DNA of 64,000 bases from an uncultured Algibacter sp. Its GTDB lineage: Bacteria; Bacteroidota; Bacteroidia; Flavobacteriales; Flavobacteriaceae. Below are positions 1 to 8,400 of this stretch, piece by piece (the first letter of the stretch is position 1; each line of letters begins with the position of its first letter). The notes beneath the pieces are model-generated. The model searched no databases and was not told the DNA's origin. It worked only from the letters and a program-made list of their open reading frames with translations. The position numbers were made by a program, and so were the translations under genes. The stretch is from contig NZ_CANLGU010000002.1 in assembly GCF_947490405.1 (NCBI RefSeq), positions 682,001-746,000 of the forward strand, in the 5' to 3' direction.

Positions 1-1
1 A

Positions 2-355
2 ATTTCAAATTGGACAGAATTAGATGTTTGGTCTTATATAGAAAGAGAAAATATTGAAATTCCATCTATTTATTTTGCACACAAACGTAAGGTGTTCTTA
101 AGAGATGGTATGATATGGTCTGCCGAAGACGGTGTGGTTTACAGAGATGAGGATGAAGAAGTAATTGAAGAAATGGTTCGTTTTAGAACTGTTGGAGATA
201 TGAGTTGTACAGCAGCTGTATTATCTGATGCGGTGTCAATTGATAAAGTAGTAGAAGAAATTAGAGATTCTACAATTTCAGAGCGTGGTGCAAGGATTGA
301 TGATAAACGATCTGAAGCAGCCATGGAAAAACGTAAACAACAGGGGTATTTTTAA
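2..355 (+). CDS. cysD: Sulfate adenylyltransferase subunit 2 (CysD), C-terminal part
   Basis: The 5' end lies outside the window. The frame is open from base 2 and gives the CysD C-terminus: NWTELDVW, then IPSIYFAHKRKV, then RFRTVGDMSCTAAV. CysD is the catalytic subunit of ATP sulfurylase. It makes adenosine 5'-phosphosulfate from ATP and sulfate in the cytoplasm, the first step of sulfate assimilation. The GTPase partner CysN follows after a 139-base gap with no clear promoter or terminator, so the two are probably co-transcribed. The match to the conserved tail of the family is strong; only the N-terminal part is missing because of the window edge. Confidence 0.93.
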   Translation: MSNWTELDVWSYIERENIEIPSIYFAHKRKVFLRDGMIWSAEDGVVYRDEDEEVIEEMVRFRTVGDMSCTAAVLSDAVSIDKVVEEIRDSTISERGARIDDKRSEAAMEKRKQQGYF

Positions 356-494
356 AATGGTTAATAGTTGTTAGTTACTGGTTATTAGTAATTATCAGCA
401 TATAAATGTTCAAAAGAATAAAAAATAAGTTGTTGAATTTATAGGGAATGTGTGATAAATCAAAAACTAAAAACCAACAACCAATAACAAAAAC

Positions 495-1742
495 ATGGAA
501 GTATTAAAAATAGCAACAGCAGGAAGTGTAGATGATGGAAAAAGTACGTTGATTGGACGTATTCTTTACGATACAAAGTCATTAACTACAGATAAGTTAG
601 AAGCCATTGAGAAAACAAGTAAACAACGTGGATACGATTATTTAGATTTTTCTTTAGCTACGGATGGTTTAGTTGCAGAAAGGGAACAAGGTATTACTAT
701 TGATGTTGCGCATATTTATTTTTCAACAAAAAAGAAAAGTTACATTATTGCAGATACACCTGGGCATGTAGAGTATACTAGAAACATGGTAACTGGAGCT
801 TCAACTTCGCAAGCTTCTATCATTTTAATTGATGCTAGAAAAGGTGTGATTGAACAAACTAATCGTCATTTCTTCATCAATAATTTATTGAGAATTAAAG
901 ATGTGGTTGTTGCTATCAATAAAATGGATTTGGTAGATTACTCTGAAGAAGTTTACAATAAGATTAAAGCTGATTTTTCTGAATTGATGAGTAAAAGAGA
1001 TTATCAAGATCAAAAAATCACATTCATTCCTGTAAGTGCTTTAAAAGGTGATAATGTTGTAAATAAATCTGAAGCAATGCCTTGGTATGAAGGTGAAGCA
1101 TTATTGGAACATTTAGAGCAATTAGACAAAGCTGATATTTTCAATGCTGGTACACCACGTTTTCCTGTGCAATATGTAATTCGTCCAAAAACGGAAGATT
1201 TTCATGATTACAGAGGCTATGCTGGAAAGGTATATGGAGGTGATTTAAGTGTTGGTGATGATATTATTGTGTTACCATCTAAAACACGTTCAAAAATTAA
1301 AGATATTTATTTCTATGATGAAAAGTATGAAACGGCTTCAAGACGTTCTTCGGTAACCATTACTTTGGAAAATGATATCAATGTGAGCCGTGGTGATATG
1401 ATTGTAAAGGAGAATGATTTGCCAACTATTGATAAGCAATTTACTGCTAACGTGTGTTGGATGGATTCAGATCAATTAAACCCTGGAGGAAAGTATATTG
1501 TTCAACATGGTATTAATAAAGTATTAGCTAAAGTAGATAGAATCAATCATAAAATTAATCCTGACTATTCAGGTATTGAAAAGGATGTTACTGGTTTAGG
1601 TATTAATGATATTGCTTCAGTAACATTTAAATTGAATAAGCCTATTTTTTACGATCAGTTTAAAAATCATAGAACTAATGGATCTTTTATTTTAATTGAT
1701 CCACAGTCAAATAATACGGTTGGAGCCGGATTTATCCAATAA
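495..1742 (+). CDS. cysN: Sulfate adenylyltransferase subunit 1, GTPase (CysN)
   Basis: This 415-residue protein is a translational-GTPase relative that drives CysD by GTP hydrolysis. The P-loop GSVDDGKST is at residues 10-18, the G3 box DTPGH at 87-91 and the G4 box NKMD at 142-145. EF-Tu-like beta-barrel domains fill the second half. There is no C-terminal APS kinase (CysC) domain, unlike NodQ/CysNC fusions. That fits a route through APS reductase, whose gene would lie upstream outside the window. The ATG at 495 is the natural start because the P-loop is within 20 residues. The sulfite reductase gene follows 13 bases after the stop. Confidence 0.96.
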   Translation: MEVLKIATAGSVDDGKSTLIGRILYDTKSLTTDKLEAIEKTSKQRGYDYLDFSLATDGLVAEREQGITIDVAHIYFSTKKKSYIIADTPGHVEYTRNMVTGASTSQASIILIDARKGVIEQTNRHFFINNLLRIKDVVVAINKMDLVDYSEEVYNKIKADFSELMSKRDYQDQKITFIPVSALKGDNVVNKSEAMPWYEGEALLEHLEQLDKADIFNAGTPRFPVQYVIRPKTEDFHDYRGYAGKVYGGDLSVGDDIIVLPSKTRSKIKDIYFYDEKYETASRRSSVTITLENDINVSRGDMIVKENDLPTIDKQFTANVCWMDSDQLNPGGKYIVQHGINKVLAKVDRINHKINPDYSGIEKDVTGLGINDIASVTFKLNKPIFYDQFKNHRTNGSFILIDPQSNNTVGAGFIQ

Positions 1743-1755
1743 AAAGAAAAAGAAG

Positions 1756-3861
1756 ATGAGAAGTTTCGAAACAGAAATAGAAAATCCGATTGTCCAAAAA
1801 GACATTATCGAATTAGCTCAAAAAATTGAGTTATTCCATAACGGTAAAATCGACGAGGAAAAATTTAGAAGTCTGCGTTTAGCACGTGGTGTTTACGGTC
1901 AGCGTCAAGAAGGCGTACAAATGATTCGTATTAAAGTGCCTTACGGAAAGCTAAAGAGCAACCAATTACGCAGAATTGCTGCAGTATCAGATGAGTATTC
2001 TCGTGGGCGCTTGCATATTACTACGCGTCAAGATATTCAAATTCACTATGTGGATTTAAATAGAACGCCAGAGCTTTGGGCAGAGTTAGAAAAAGATGAA
2101 GTTACAGTTCGTGAGGCTTGTGGTAACGTGGTAAGAAACGTAACAGCTTCTGAAACTGCCGGTATTGATGTTAACGAACCTTTTGATGTATCGCCTTATG
2201 CAGATGCGTTGTATAAATTCTTTTTACGTAACGCTATCTGTCAAGAAATGGGACGTAAATTTAAAGTGTCTTTTTCTTCTACAGATGAAGATACAGGATT
2301 GTCTTATTTACATGACATCGGGTACATTGCGAAAATAAAAGACGGTGTGCGCGGATTTAAAGTGATGGTAGCTGGAGGATTAGGGTCTCAGCCACGTCAT
2401 GCAGATGTGTTGTTTGATTTTGTAGAGACAGATAAAATTATTCCAATAATGGAAGGGGTTTTACGTGTTTTCGACCGTTACGGTGAGCGTAAAAGTCGTG
2501 CCAAAGCGCGCATGAAATTCTTATTAAAAGATATAGGGTTAGAAGCGTTTAGAGATTTAATAGCTGAAGAGCAAAAAGCGATTGAATTTAAAAGTGTCGC
2601 TATTGATGCAGATGCTTATGTAGCGTCTACGCCAGTTGAAATTACTGATATTCCTGAAGTAACAATTAAAGATCAACAAGCTTTTGAAACTTGGAAATCT
2701 ACCAACCTAATTCCTCAAAAACAAGACGGTTATGTTGGTATTGGTATTAAAGTTTTATTAGGCGATTTTTATACTGATAAAGCACGTTTGTTAGCAGATT
2801 TAGTTGATACTTACGCTGCTGGAGAAGTGCGTTTAACATTACGCCAAAACATAGTAATTCCTTTTGTGAAAGAAGAATTAGTGCCATTTTTCTACGCTGA
2901 ATTAGAAAAATTAGGTTTTGTGGAGGCAGGTTATAATAAAGCAGTAGATATAACGGCATGTCCTGGTACAGATACGTGTAACTTAGGTATTGCTAGTAGT
3001 ACTGGTATTGCCGAAGAGTTAGAGCGTGTTATAAAAGCAGAATACCCTCAATATTTAAAAAATGAAGATCTTGTTATTAAGATTAGTGGTTGTATGAATG
3101 CATGTGGACAACACAATATGGCAAATATTGGTTTTCAAGGGATGACCGTTCGTACGCCAGATAAATTGGTAGCACCGGCACTACAAGTGTTGCTCGGTGG
3201 TGGTAACCAAGGTGATGGTAACGCAACATTTGCTGATAAAGTGGTAAAAGTACCAAGTAAAAGAGGTCCAGAAGCTTTACGTAGAATTTTAAATGATTTT
3301 GAGGCGAATGCTAACGGCAAGCAATTTGTAGAATACTACCAAGAAAAAGGTGAAAAGTATTTTTACGATTTCTTAAATGATTTACAAGATGCTACAAATT
3401 TAACGCAAGCCGATTTTATTGATTGGGGCGAAGAAGAAAAATACGTTAAAGAAATTGGAATTGGAGAATGTGCCGGTGTAGTTATCGATTTAATTGCAAC
3501 GTTATTTTTTGAAAGTGAAGAAAAAATTGATAATGCAAAGCAATCTTTTGAAAACGGTGTGTATTCTGGAGCTATTTACTTAGCATACCAATCTTTAGTG
3601 AATTCTGCAAAAGCATTATTACTAGCAGAAAACAAGAAGACCAATACACATGCAGGAATTATAAAAGACTTTGACGAGTTATTTATTACCAGCGGAAAAA
3701 TAGATTTAGGAACGTCTTTCTCAGAATTGATATATCAAATTAATAAATTTGCACCAACTGAGGATTTTGCTTCAAAATACATTGAAAACGCAAATCAGTT
3801 TTTAGCTAAAGTTAGAGCGTTTAGAGAAGCGCAACAAGAACTGGAACAAAAAGCGGTTTAA
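1756..3861 (+). CDS. Ferredoxin-type sulfite/nitrite reductase fused to a C-terminal HEPN domain
   Basis: This protein has 701 residues from the ATG at 1756; an in-frame start further upstream would overlap cysN and is not needed. Residues 1 to about 560 carry the two-fold siroheme/4Fe-4S reductase architecture. The cluster and siroheme cysteines are C402 and C408 (CPGTDTC) and C446 and C450 (SGCMNAC). It should reduce sulfite to sulfide with six electrons from ferredoxin. From about residue 571 the protein continues into a helical HEPN-like domain with the signatures AKALLL, THAGII and FITSGKI, as in HEPN partners of minimal nucleotidyltransferases. Neighbours are cysN and two siroheme genes, which favours sulfite over nitrite. 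The role of the HEPN tail is unknown to me. Confidence 0.93.
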   Translation: MRSFETEIENPIVQKDIIELAQKIELFHNGKIDEEKFRSLRLARGVYGQRQEGVQMIRIKVPYGKLKSNQLRRIAAVSDEYSRGRLHITTRQDIQIHYVDLNRTPELWAELEKDEVTVREACGNVVRNVTASETAGIDVNEPFDVSPYADALYKFFLRNAICQEMGRKFKVSFSSTDEDTGLSYLHDIGYIAKIKDGVRGFKVMVAGGLGSQPRHADVLFDFVETDKIIPIMEGVLRVFDRYGERKSRAKARMKFLLKDIGLEAFRDLIAEEQKAIEFKSVAIDADAYVASTPVEITDIPEVTIKDQQAFETWKSTNLIPQKQDGYVGIGIKVLLGDFYTDKARLLADLVDTYAAGEVRLTLRQNIVIPFVKEELVPFFYAELEKLGFVEAGYNKAVDITACPGTDTCNLGIASSTGIAEELERVIKAEYPQYLKNEDLVIKISGCMNACGQHNMANIGFQGMTVRTPDKLVAPALQVLLGGGNQGDGNATFADKVVKVPSKRGPEALRRILNDFEANANGKQFVEYYQEKGEKYFYDFLNDLQDATNLTQADFIDWGEEEKYVKEIGIGECAGVVIDLIATLFFESEEKIDNAKQSFENGVYSGAIYLAYQSLVNSAKALLLAENKKTNTHAGIIKDFDELFITSGKIDLGTSFSELIYQINKFAPTEDFASKYIENANQFLAKVRAFREAQQELEQKAV

Positions 3862-3869
3862 AAGATAAA

Positions 3870-4631
3870 ATGAGTACAGTAACCCCAAAATTAACGGTTG
3901 TAGGTGCAGGTCCTGGAGACGAAGATTTAATAACGCTTAAGGCAATTAAGGCTATTGAATCTGCTAATGTTATTCTGTATGATGCACTTATAAACGAATC
4001 TTTATTAAAATATGCTTCCGAAGATGCGGAACTTATTTTTGTGGGGAAACGCAGGGGATGTTATGCTTTTCAACAAGAACAGATTAATGATTTAATTGTT
4101 TCAAAAGCTAAAGAAAAAGGGCATGTAGTGCGATTAAAAGGTGGCGATCCATTTATTTTTGGTCGTGGTGCTGAGGAAATTGATTATGTACGACAGTTTG
4201 GTTTACAAACATTTATGGTGCCTGGTATTTCCTCGTCAATGGCAGTACCCGCATATCAAGGTATTCCGTTAACAAAACGTGGTGCATCAGAGAGTTTTTG
4301 GGTAATTACAGGTACAACTAAAAAGCATCAATTATCAGGAGATGTGGCTTTAGCTGCAAAATCTACAGCTACGGTTGTAATCTTAATGGGTATGAGTAAG
4401 CTGTCTGAAATTGTTGCTATTTTTTCAAAAGAAAATAAACAAGATACCGCAATAGCTGTTATTCAAAATGGTACAAGGGCTAATGAAAACGTAGGCATTG
4501 GAACCATTAATACAATTGAAAAGATAGTAGAAGCGCAGCAACTAGCAAACCCAGCAATTATAATTATTGGAGACGTTGTAAAAGAAAGAGCAACTTTAAG
4601 CGCAATTTATAATGAGGTAAATCAAGGATAA
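3870..4631 (+). CDS. cobA: Uroporphyrinogen-III C-methyltransferase
   Basis: This 253-residue SAM-dependent tetrapyrrole methylase converts uroporphyrinogen III to precorrin-2, the first committed step towards siroheme (and cobalamin). The N-terminal VGAGPGDEDLITLKA and the central RLKGGDPFIFGRG motif are diagnostic for the SUMT family. The gene starts 8 bases after the siroheme-dependent reductase and 3 bases before the precorrin-2 dehydrogenase gene. The cofactor is therefore made in the same operon as the enzyme that needs it. The length is normal for a stand-alone SUMT, not a CysG fusion. Confidence 0.94.
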   Translation: MSTVTPKLTVVGAGPGDEDLITLKAIKAIESANVILYDALINESLLKYASEDAELIFVGKRRGCYAFQQEQINDLIVSKAKEKGHVVRLKGGDPFIFGRGAEEIDYVRQFGLQTFMVPGISSSMAVPAYQGIPLTKRGASESFWVITGTTKKHQLSGDVALAAKSTATVVILMGMSKLSEIVAIFSKENKQDTAIAVIQNGTRANENVGIGTINTIEKIVEAQQLANPAIIIIGDVVKERATLSAIYNEVNQG

Positions 4632-4634
4632 ATT

Positions 4635-5213
4635 ATGGAACGTAATAATTTATATCCAATTTTTTTGAAAGCTAAAAGTTTAAATGTGTTAATTGTTGGT
4701 GGCGGTAATGTTGCAGAAGAAAAACTAACGTTCTTGTTAAAATCGAGTCCAGATGCGCATGTCACCATGGTGTCGCCTATGTTTCGTGAAGGAACAATAG
4801 CTTTAGCTAAAAAAGGTTGTGTAACGCTAGTTGATGATGTGTATCATAAAAAATATTTACAAGGAAAGCATATGGTTGTAGCTACGACAGATATACCCGA
4901 TGTAAATGTACAGGTTTGGAAAGATTGTCGTGCAGAAGCTAAATTAGTAAATGTTGCTGATAACCCACCATACTGCGATTTTTATATGGGTGGTATTGTA
5001 ACAAAAGGTAACGTAAAAGTAGCTATTAGTACCAACGGAAAATCGCCAACAACAGCAAAACGTTTGCGACAGTTTTTCGAGGATGTTATTCCAGAGAATG
5101 TAGACGATTTGGTAAAGAATTTAAACGAGTACAGAAAAACAATAAAAGGTGATTTTGAAGAAAAAGTGGAAACACTAAACGAATTCACAAAAGGATTAAT
5201 AGAGAAAAAGTAA
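4635..5213 (+). CDS. Precorrin-2 dehydrogenase / sirohydrochlorin ferrochelatase (Met8p/CysG-N type)
   Basis: This 192-residue protein has an N-terminal Rossmann fold with the motif VGGGNVAEEK near residues 21-30, then ISTNGKSPTTAKRLR in the middle, as in the CysG N-terminal module and yeast Met8p. It oxidises precorrin-2 with NAD+ and probably inserts Fe2+ to give siroheme. It sits 3 bases after the SUMT gene, so both halves of CysG are present as separate adjacent genes. Whether it carries both activities cannot be decided from sequence alone; SirC-type proteins of similar length perform only the dehydrogenation. Confidence 0.9.
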   Translation: MERNNLYPIFLKAKSLNVLIVGGGNVAEEKLTFLLKSSPDAHVTMVSPMFREGTIALAKKGCVTLVDDVYHKKYLQGKHMVVATTDIPDVNVQVWKDCRAEAKLVNVADNPPYCDFYMGGIVTKGNVKVAISTNGKSPTTAKRLRQFFEDVIPENVDDLVKNLNEYRKTIKGDFEEKVETLNEFTKGLIEKK

Positions 5214-5224
5214 AAATAGATTAA

Positions 5225-5257
5225 AGACCTAGCAGGTTTTCAAAACCTGTAAGGTCT
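5225..5257. repeat. Dispersed palindrome between siroheme and FNR genes
   Basis: The left arm AGACCTAGCAGGTTTT (5225-5240) faces CAAAACCTGTAAGGTCT (5241-5257), giving an almost perfect inverted repeat with a tiny loop. I recall very similar palindromes scattered between genes in many Bacteroidota genomes. It has no U-tract, so it is more likely a REP-like repeat than a terminator. The next gene starts 13 bases downstream, so read-through transcripts would carry this hairpin. Confidence 0.75.
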
Positions 5258-5270
5258 AAAAAATAAAAAA

Positions 5271-6326
5271 ATGATAAAGACAGATATAATCATTATCGGT
5301 GCAGGTCCAACAGGATTGTTTACAGTTTTTGAAGCAGGATTATTAAAATTAAAATGTCATTTAATTGACGCATTGCCACAACCAGGTGGACAATGTTCAG
5401 AATTATATCCCAAAAAACCTATTTACGATATTCCTGGTTTTCCAGAAATTTTAGCAGGCGATTTAACAGATAATTTATTGGAGCAAGGAAAGCAATTTGA
5501 GCCTGGGTTTACCCTTGGTGAACGTGCTGAAACTGTTGAAAAACAAGAGGATGGTACGTTTATAGTTACGACTAACAAAGGCACGCAACACCAAGCGCCA
5601 GTGGTAGCTATTGCTAGTGGTTTAGGGAGTTTTGAACCAAGAAAACCACAACTTGAAAACTTGGCTAAGTACGAGGATAAAGGTGTGGAATACATGATTA
5701 AAGAGCCAGAAATGTACCGCGATAAAGATGTGGTTATTGCTGGTGGCGGAGATTCTGCTTTAGATTGGAGTATCTTTTTAGCTGATGTTGCAAAAAGTGT
5801 AACATTAATACACAGACGTAATGAATTTAGAGGGCATTTAGATTCTGTAGAAAAAGTTCAAGAATTAAAAAATCAAGGTAAAATTACGTTGATAACCCCT
5901 GCTGAGGTTACTGATATTTTAGGTGATGGTAAGGTTGAAGCTATAGAGATTACCAAAAAGGATGAAGCACCAATGCAATTAAAAACCGATCATTTTATTC
6001 CATTATTTGGGCTGTCGCCTAAATTAGGACCGATTGCGAATTGGGGCTTAGAGATTGAAAAAAATGCGATAAAAGTAAATAATGCGTTAGATTATCAAAC
6101 TAATATCCCTGGTATTTTCGCCATTGGCGATGGTAACTATTACCCTGGAAAATTAAAATTGATATTGTGTGGCTTTCATGAAGCAACCATAATGTGTCAA
6201 GCGGCATATAAAATCATTAATCCAGGAAAGAAATTTGTGTTAAAGTACACAACGGTAAGTGGTGTTAATGGTTTTGATGGTACAAGAAAAGAAGCACCAA
6301 AAGCGGTTGTACAAGCTATAAATTAA
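5271..6326 (+). CDS. Ferredoxin--NADP+ reductase, thioredoxin-reductase-like type
   Basis: This 351-residue FAD/NADPH enzyme shows the FAD-binding IIGAGPTGLF at the N-terminus, the GGQCSELYPKKPIYDIPGFP signature of YumC-type reductases, a second nucleotide-binding motif GGGDSALDW, and a C-terminal FAIGDGNYYPG FAD segment. The redox-active CxxC of thioredoxin reductase is absent. It would move electrons from NADPH to ferredoxin in the cytoplasm. Its place directly after the ferredoxin-dependent sulfite reductase and siroheme genes suggests that it supplies that reductase. A hairpin follows the gene, so it may end the cys/siroheme transcript. Confidence 0.88.
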   Translation: MIKTDIIIIGAGPTGLFTVFEAGLLKLKCHLIDALPQPGGQCSELYPKKPIYDIPGFPEILAGDLTDNLLEQGKQFEPGFTLGERAETVEKQEDGTFIVTTNKGTQHQAPVVAIASGLGSFEPRKPQLENLAKYEDKGVEYMIKEPEMYRDKDVVIAGGGDSALDWSIFLADVAKSVTLIHRRNEFRGHLDSVEKVQELKNQGKITLITPAEVTDILGDGKVEAIEITKKDEAPMQLKTDHFIPLFGLSPKLGPIANWGLEIEKNAIKVNNALDYQTNIPGIFAIGDGNYYPGKLKLILCGFHEATIMCQAAYKIINPGKKFVLKYTTVSGVNGFDGTRKEAPKAVVQAIN

Positions 6327-6350
6327 AGTTTTGGCTTTTATTATAAAACT

Positions 6351-6382
6351 ATCCCGCGTGTTTCTTTTAAAAACCGCGGGAT
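6351..6382 (+). terminator. GC-rich hairpin after the FNR gene
   Basis: ATCCCGCG (6351-6358) pairs with CGCGGGAT (6375-6382), and GTTT/AAAC extends the stem inward past a one-base bulge. The 3' side runs into TTTATTATAT, not a pure T-run. It lies 24 bases after the stop codon and upstream of a promoter-like element, so a weak terminator is the best reading. Confidence 0.55.
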
Positions 6383-6475
6383 TTATTATATAGTAAAACC
6401 AAATTATTCAGGTATTAGTTTTATTTTTATCAACTTAAAATTGAAACGATAAAACCAACATATTCAAAATACTAA

Positions 6476-6502
6476 TTGTTCTAATAACTATAATTATTTT
6501 TG
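6476..6502 (+). promoter_or_regulatory. Bacteroidota-type promoter for epsC-cysM
   Basis: TTG at 6476-6478 and TATTTTTG at 6495-6502 match the -33/-7 pattern TTG...TAnnTTTG, with a 16-base spacer that is slightly short. Transcription would start near 6508. This rules out the TTG and ATG codons at 6500-6505 as translation starts and favours the ATG at 6548. Confidence 0.55.
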
Positions 6503-6547
6503 ATGTTGAAGGTGGCATACAACCATAACAGTGAATACATATTATCC

Positions 6548-7291
6548 ATGAAAAGCTATAATGTTTGCTTAAAAGATACGGTTAATACCTTTACCAAACG
6601 TCTCTTCTATTCGTTGTTCGATTGTGAACAAGAAAAAGAACACCAGGCGTATTTGGGTGACACGTTTTTAAAAATACTTTCTGCTTTAGAGATTGAAAAC
6701 GGAGAAGCAATTTGGAAAAGTTTTAAAGCAGAACTTCCAGAAATAAGAGAAAAATTAGATTTAGATGCTATTGCTTTTGAACAAAATGACCCAGCGTCAC
6801 ATTGTTTACAAGAAATTTATTTAGCATATCCTGGGTTTCATGCCATTTCTATTTACCGCTTAAGTCATGCGCTTTACAAAAGAGATGTTTATATTCTACC
6901 AAGGATGATGAGTGAATATATTCATGGTATTACGGGTATAGATATTCATCCAGGAGCCACTATTGGCGAGTCGTTTTATATCGATCATGGAACAGGGATT
7001 GTTGTAGGAGAAACAGCGATTATTGGTAAGGATGTAAAGATATATCAAGGGGTAACACTGGGAGGTGTTTCAATATCTAAGAGTTTAGCCAAAACAAAGC
7101 GTCACCCAACTATTGAAGATGGTGTATGCATTTATGCTAATGCTACAGTTTTAGGAGGCGATATTGTTATTGGTGCAAACAGTACTATTGGTGCCAATGT
7201 TTGGATTACAGAATCTGTTCCTGAAAACTCGTTAGTAACGTATCAAACAGAAATTAAAATAAGACCGAAAAAGAATGGCATACGAGAATAG
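6548..7291 (+). CDS. Serine O-acetyltransferase (EpsC/CysE type)
   Basis: The protein has 247 residues from the ATG at 6548. It acetylates serine to O-acetylserine, the carbon acceptor for sulfide. The second half is a left-handed beta-helix built of hexapeptide repeats, with GIDIHPGATIGE, the catalytic DHGTGIVVGE and YQGVTLGG. An in-frame extension to 6500 exists, but the promoter-like -7 box at 6495-6502 overlaps it, so I chose the internal start. The gene overlaps the next one (cysM) by 17 bases, pointing to translational coupling of the two last steps of cysteine synthesis. Confidence 0.93.
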   Translation: MKSYNVCLKDTVNTFTKRLFYSLFDCEQEKEHQAYLGDTFLKILSALEIENGEAIWKSFKAELPEIREKLDLDAIAFEQNDPASHCLQEIYLAYPGFHAISIYRLSHALYKRDVYILPRMMSEYIHGITGIDIHPGATIGESFYIDHGTGIVVGETAIIGKDVKIYQGVTLGGVSISKSLAKTKRHPTIEDGVCIYANATVLGGDIVIGANSTIGANVWITESVPENSLVTYQTEIKIRPKKNGIRE

Positions 7292-8165
7292 TATTATTGG
7301 CCAGATTGGAAATACACCTTTAGTGGAAGTAACGCACTTGCTTAATAAAGATGGTGTAAAACTGTTTTTAAAATTAGAAGGCAATAACCCTGGAGGAAGT
7401 GTAAAAGACAGACCTGCATTTAATATGATTAATGAAGCTTTAAAGCGCGGTGATATTAAAAAGGGAGGTACTCTTGTTGAAGCTACAAGCGGAAATACAG
7501 GTATTGCTTTGGCGTTTATTTCAAAGCTTTTAGGTTTGAATATGGTGTTGATTATGCCTGAGAATTCAACTGAGGAGCGTGTAAAAACCATGCGTGCTTA
7601 TGGTGCTGAGGTTATTTTAACACCTGCAGATGTTGGTATTGAAGGGTCTAGAGATTTAGCCTTTAAGTTAAGAGATGAAAAAGGTTATACACTTTTAAAT
7701 CAGTTTGAAAATGATGATAACTGGAAAGCGCATTATAAAACTACAGGTCCTGAGATTTGGAGAGATACCAAAGGTAAGATTACACATTTTGTAGCGACGA
7801 TGGGAACTACAGGAACGATTATGGGCACCTCTCGGTTTTTGAAAGAACAGAATCCAGATATTCAAATTGTGGGTGCACAACCTGCTGATGGAGCCAGAAT
7901 TCCAGGGATTAGAAAATGGTCACCAGATTATGTGCCTAAGTTTTTCGATCGCTCAAGAGTAGATACAGTAATAGATGTGTCAGAAGAAGATGCGAAATCA
8001 ACTACTATAAAATTAGCCAAAGAAGAGGGTGTTTTTGCAGGCATGAGTAGTGGTGGATCTATGTATTGTGCTTTAAAAACCGCAGAATCAATTAACGAAG
8101 GTGTAATCGTTGCAATTATTTGTGATAGAGGTGATCGTTATTTGTCATCGTCATTGTTTGAATAA
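7275..8165 (+). CDS. cysM: Cysteine synthase (CysM-like, O-acetylserine sulfhydrylase B)
   Basis: This 296-residue PLP enzyme of fold type II makes cysteine from O-acetylserine and sulfide (or thiosulfate). The PLP lysine is K44 in NPGGSVKDRP, and the phosphate and substrate loop TSGNTGIALAF follows. The GTTGTIMGTSRFLK glycine loop holds the PLP phosphate. The short length and C-terminus resemble CysM more than CysK, but substrate choice cannot be read from sequence. It overlaps the serine acetyltransferase gene by 17 bases and is the last gene before the SAM riboswitch. Confidence 0.93.
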   Translation: MAYENSIIGQIGNTPLVEVTHLLNKDGVKLFLKLEGNNPGGSVKDRPAFNMINEALKRGDIKKGGTLVEATSGNTGIALAFISKLLGLNMVLIMPENSTEERVKTMRAYGAEVILTPADVGIEGSRDLAFKLRDEKGYTLLNQFENDDNWKAHYKTTGPEIWRDTKGKITHFVATMGTTGTIMGTSRFLKEQNPDIQIVGAQPADGARIPGIRKWSPDYVPKFFDRSRVDTVIDVSEEDAKSTTIKLAKEEGVFAGMSSGGSMYCALKTAESINEGVIVAIICDRGDRYLSSSLFE

Positions 8166-8202
8166 AAAGATAAATTTTTAAGGATAAGAAAAATATAGTT
8201 GT

Positions 8203-8210
8203 TATTTTTG
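8203..8210 (+). promoter_or_regulatory. -7 element upstream of the SAM riboswitch
   Basis: TATTTTTG matches the TAnnTTTG -7 box and lies about 26 bases before the riboswitch P1 stem. No convincing TTG -33 box is seen at the usual distance, so this is a tentative promoter for the metH operon. Confidence 0.4.
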
Positions 8211-8235
8211 TCCTCAGTTCATAAACGTACTAAAA

Positions 8236-8400
8236 GTTATCAAGAAAGGTAGAGGGATTAGACCCGATGAAACCTTGGCAACCCTTTATCTTTTAAAGAA
8301 GGTGCTAAATTCTACTAATACAATTTGTATTGGAAAGATAACGAAAAGTGAATTCCATACTTTTCTTGATGACATTTTAGATAACAAATAAAAAATGTCA
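8236..8400 (+). promoter_or_regulatory. SAM-I (S-box) riboswitch with AUG-hiding expression platform
   Basis: The aptamer shows the S-box core: ATCAAGAAAGGTAGAGGGA, then GATGAAACCTTGGCAACC, then AAGGTGCTAAATTC and GGAAAGATAAC. P1 is GTTATC (8236-8241) with GATAAC (8337-8342). There is no U-tract terminator. Instead TGACATTTT (8370-8378) can pair with AAAATGTCA (8392-8400), which contains the metH start codon at 8395. A competing helix joins 8236-8247 to 8362-8373 (11 Watson-Crick pairs and one G-U). It would break both P1 and the start-codon hairpin. SAM binding should therefore hide the start codon and reduce methionine synthase production. Confidence 0.93.

Noticed and set aside
356-494. 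Imperfect AAC/GTT-rich repeats in the cysD-cysN gap as a regulatory hairpin
   Set aside because: The pairing is weak and made of low-complexity sequence; no clear stem or promoter could be defined.
1696-1755. Upstream start for the sulfite reductase within cysN
   Set aside because: The extra residues are low-complexity and lie inside the cysN coding sequence in another frame; the ATG at 1756 gives the conserved N-terminus.
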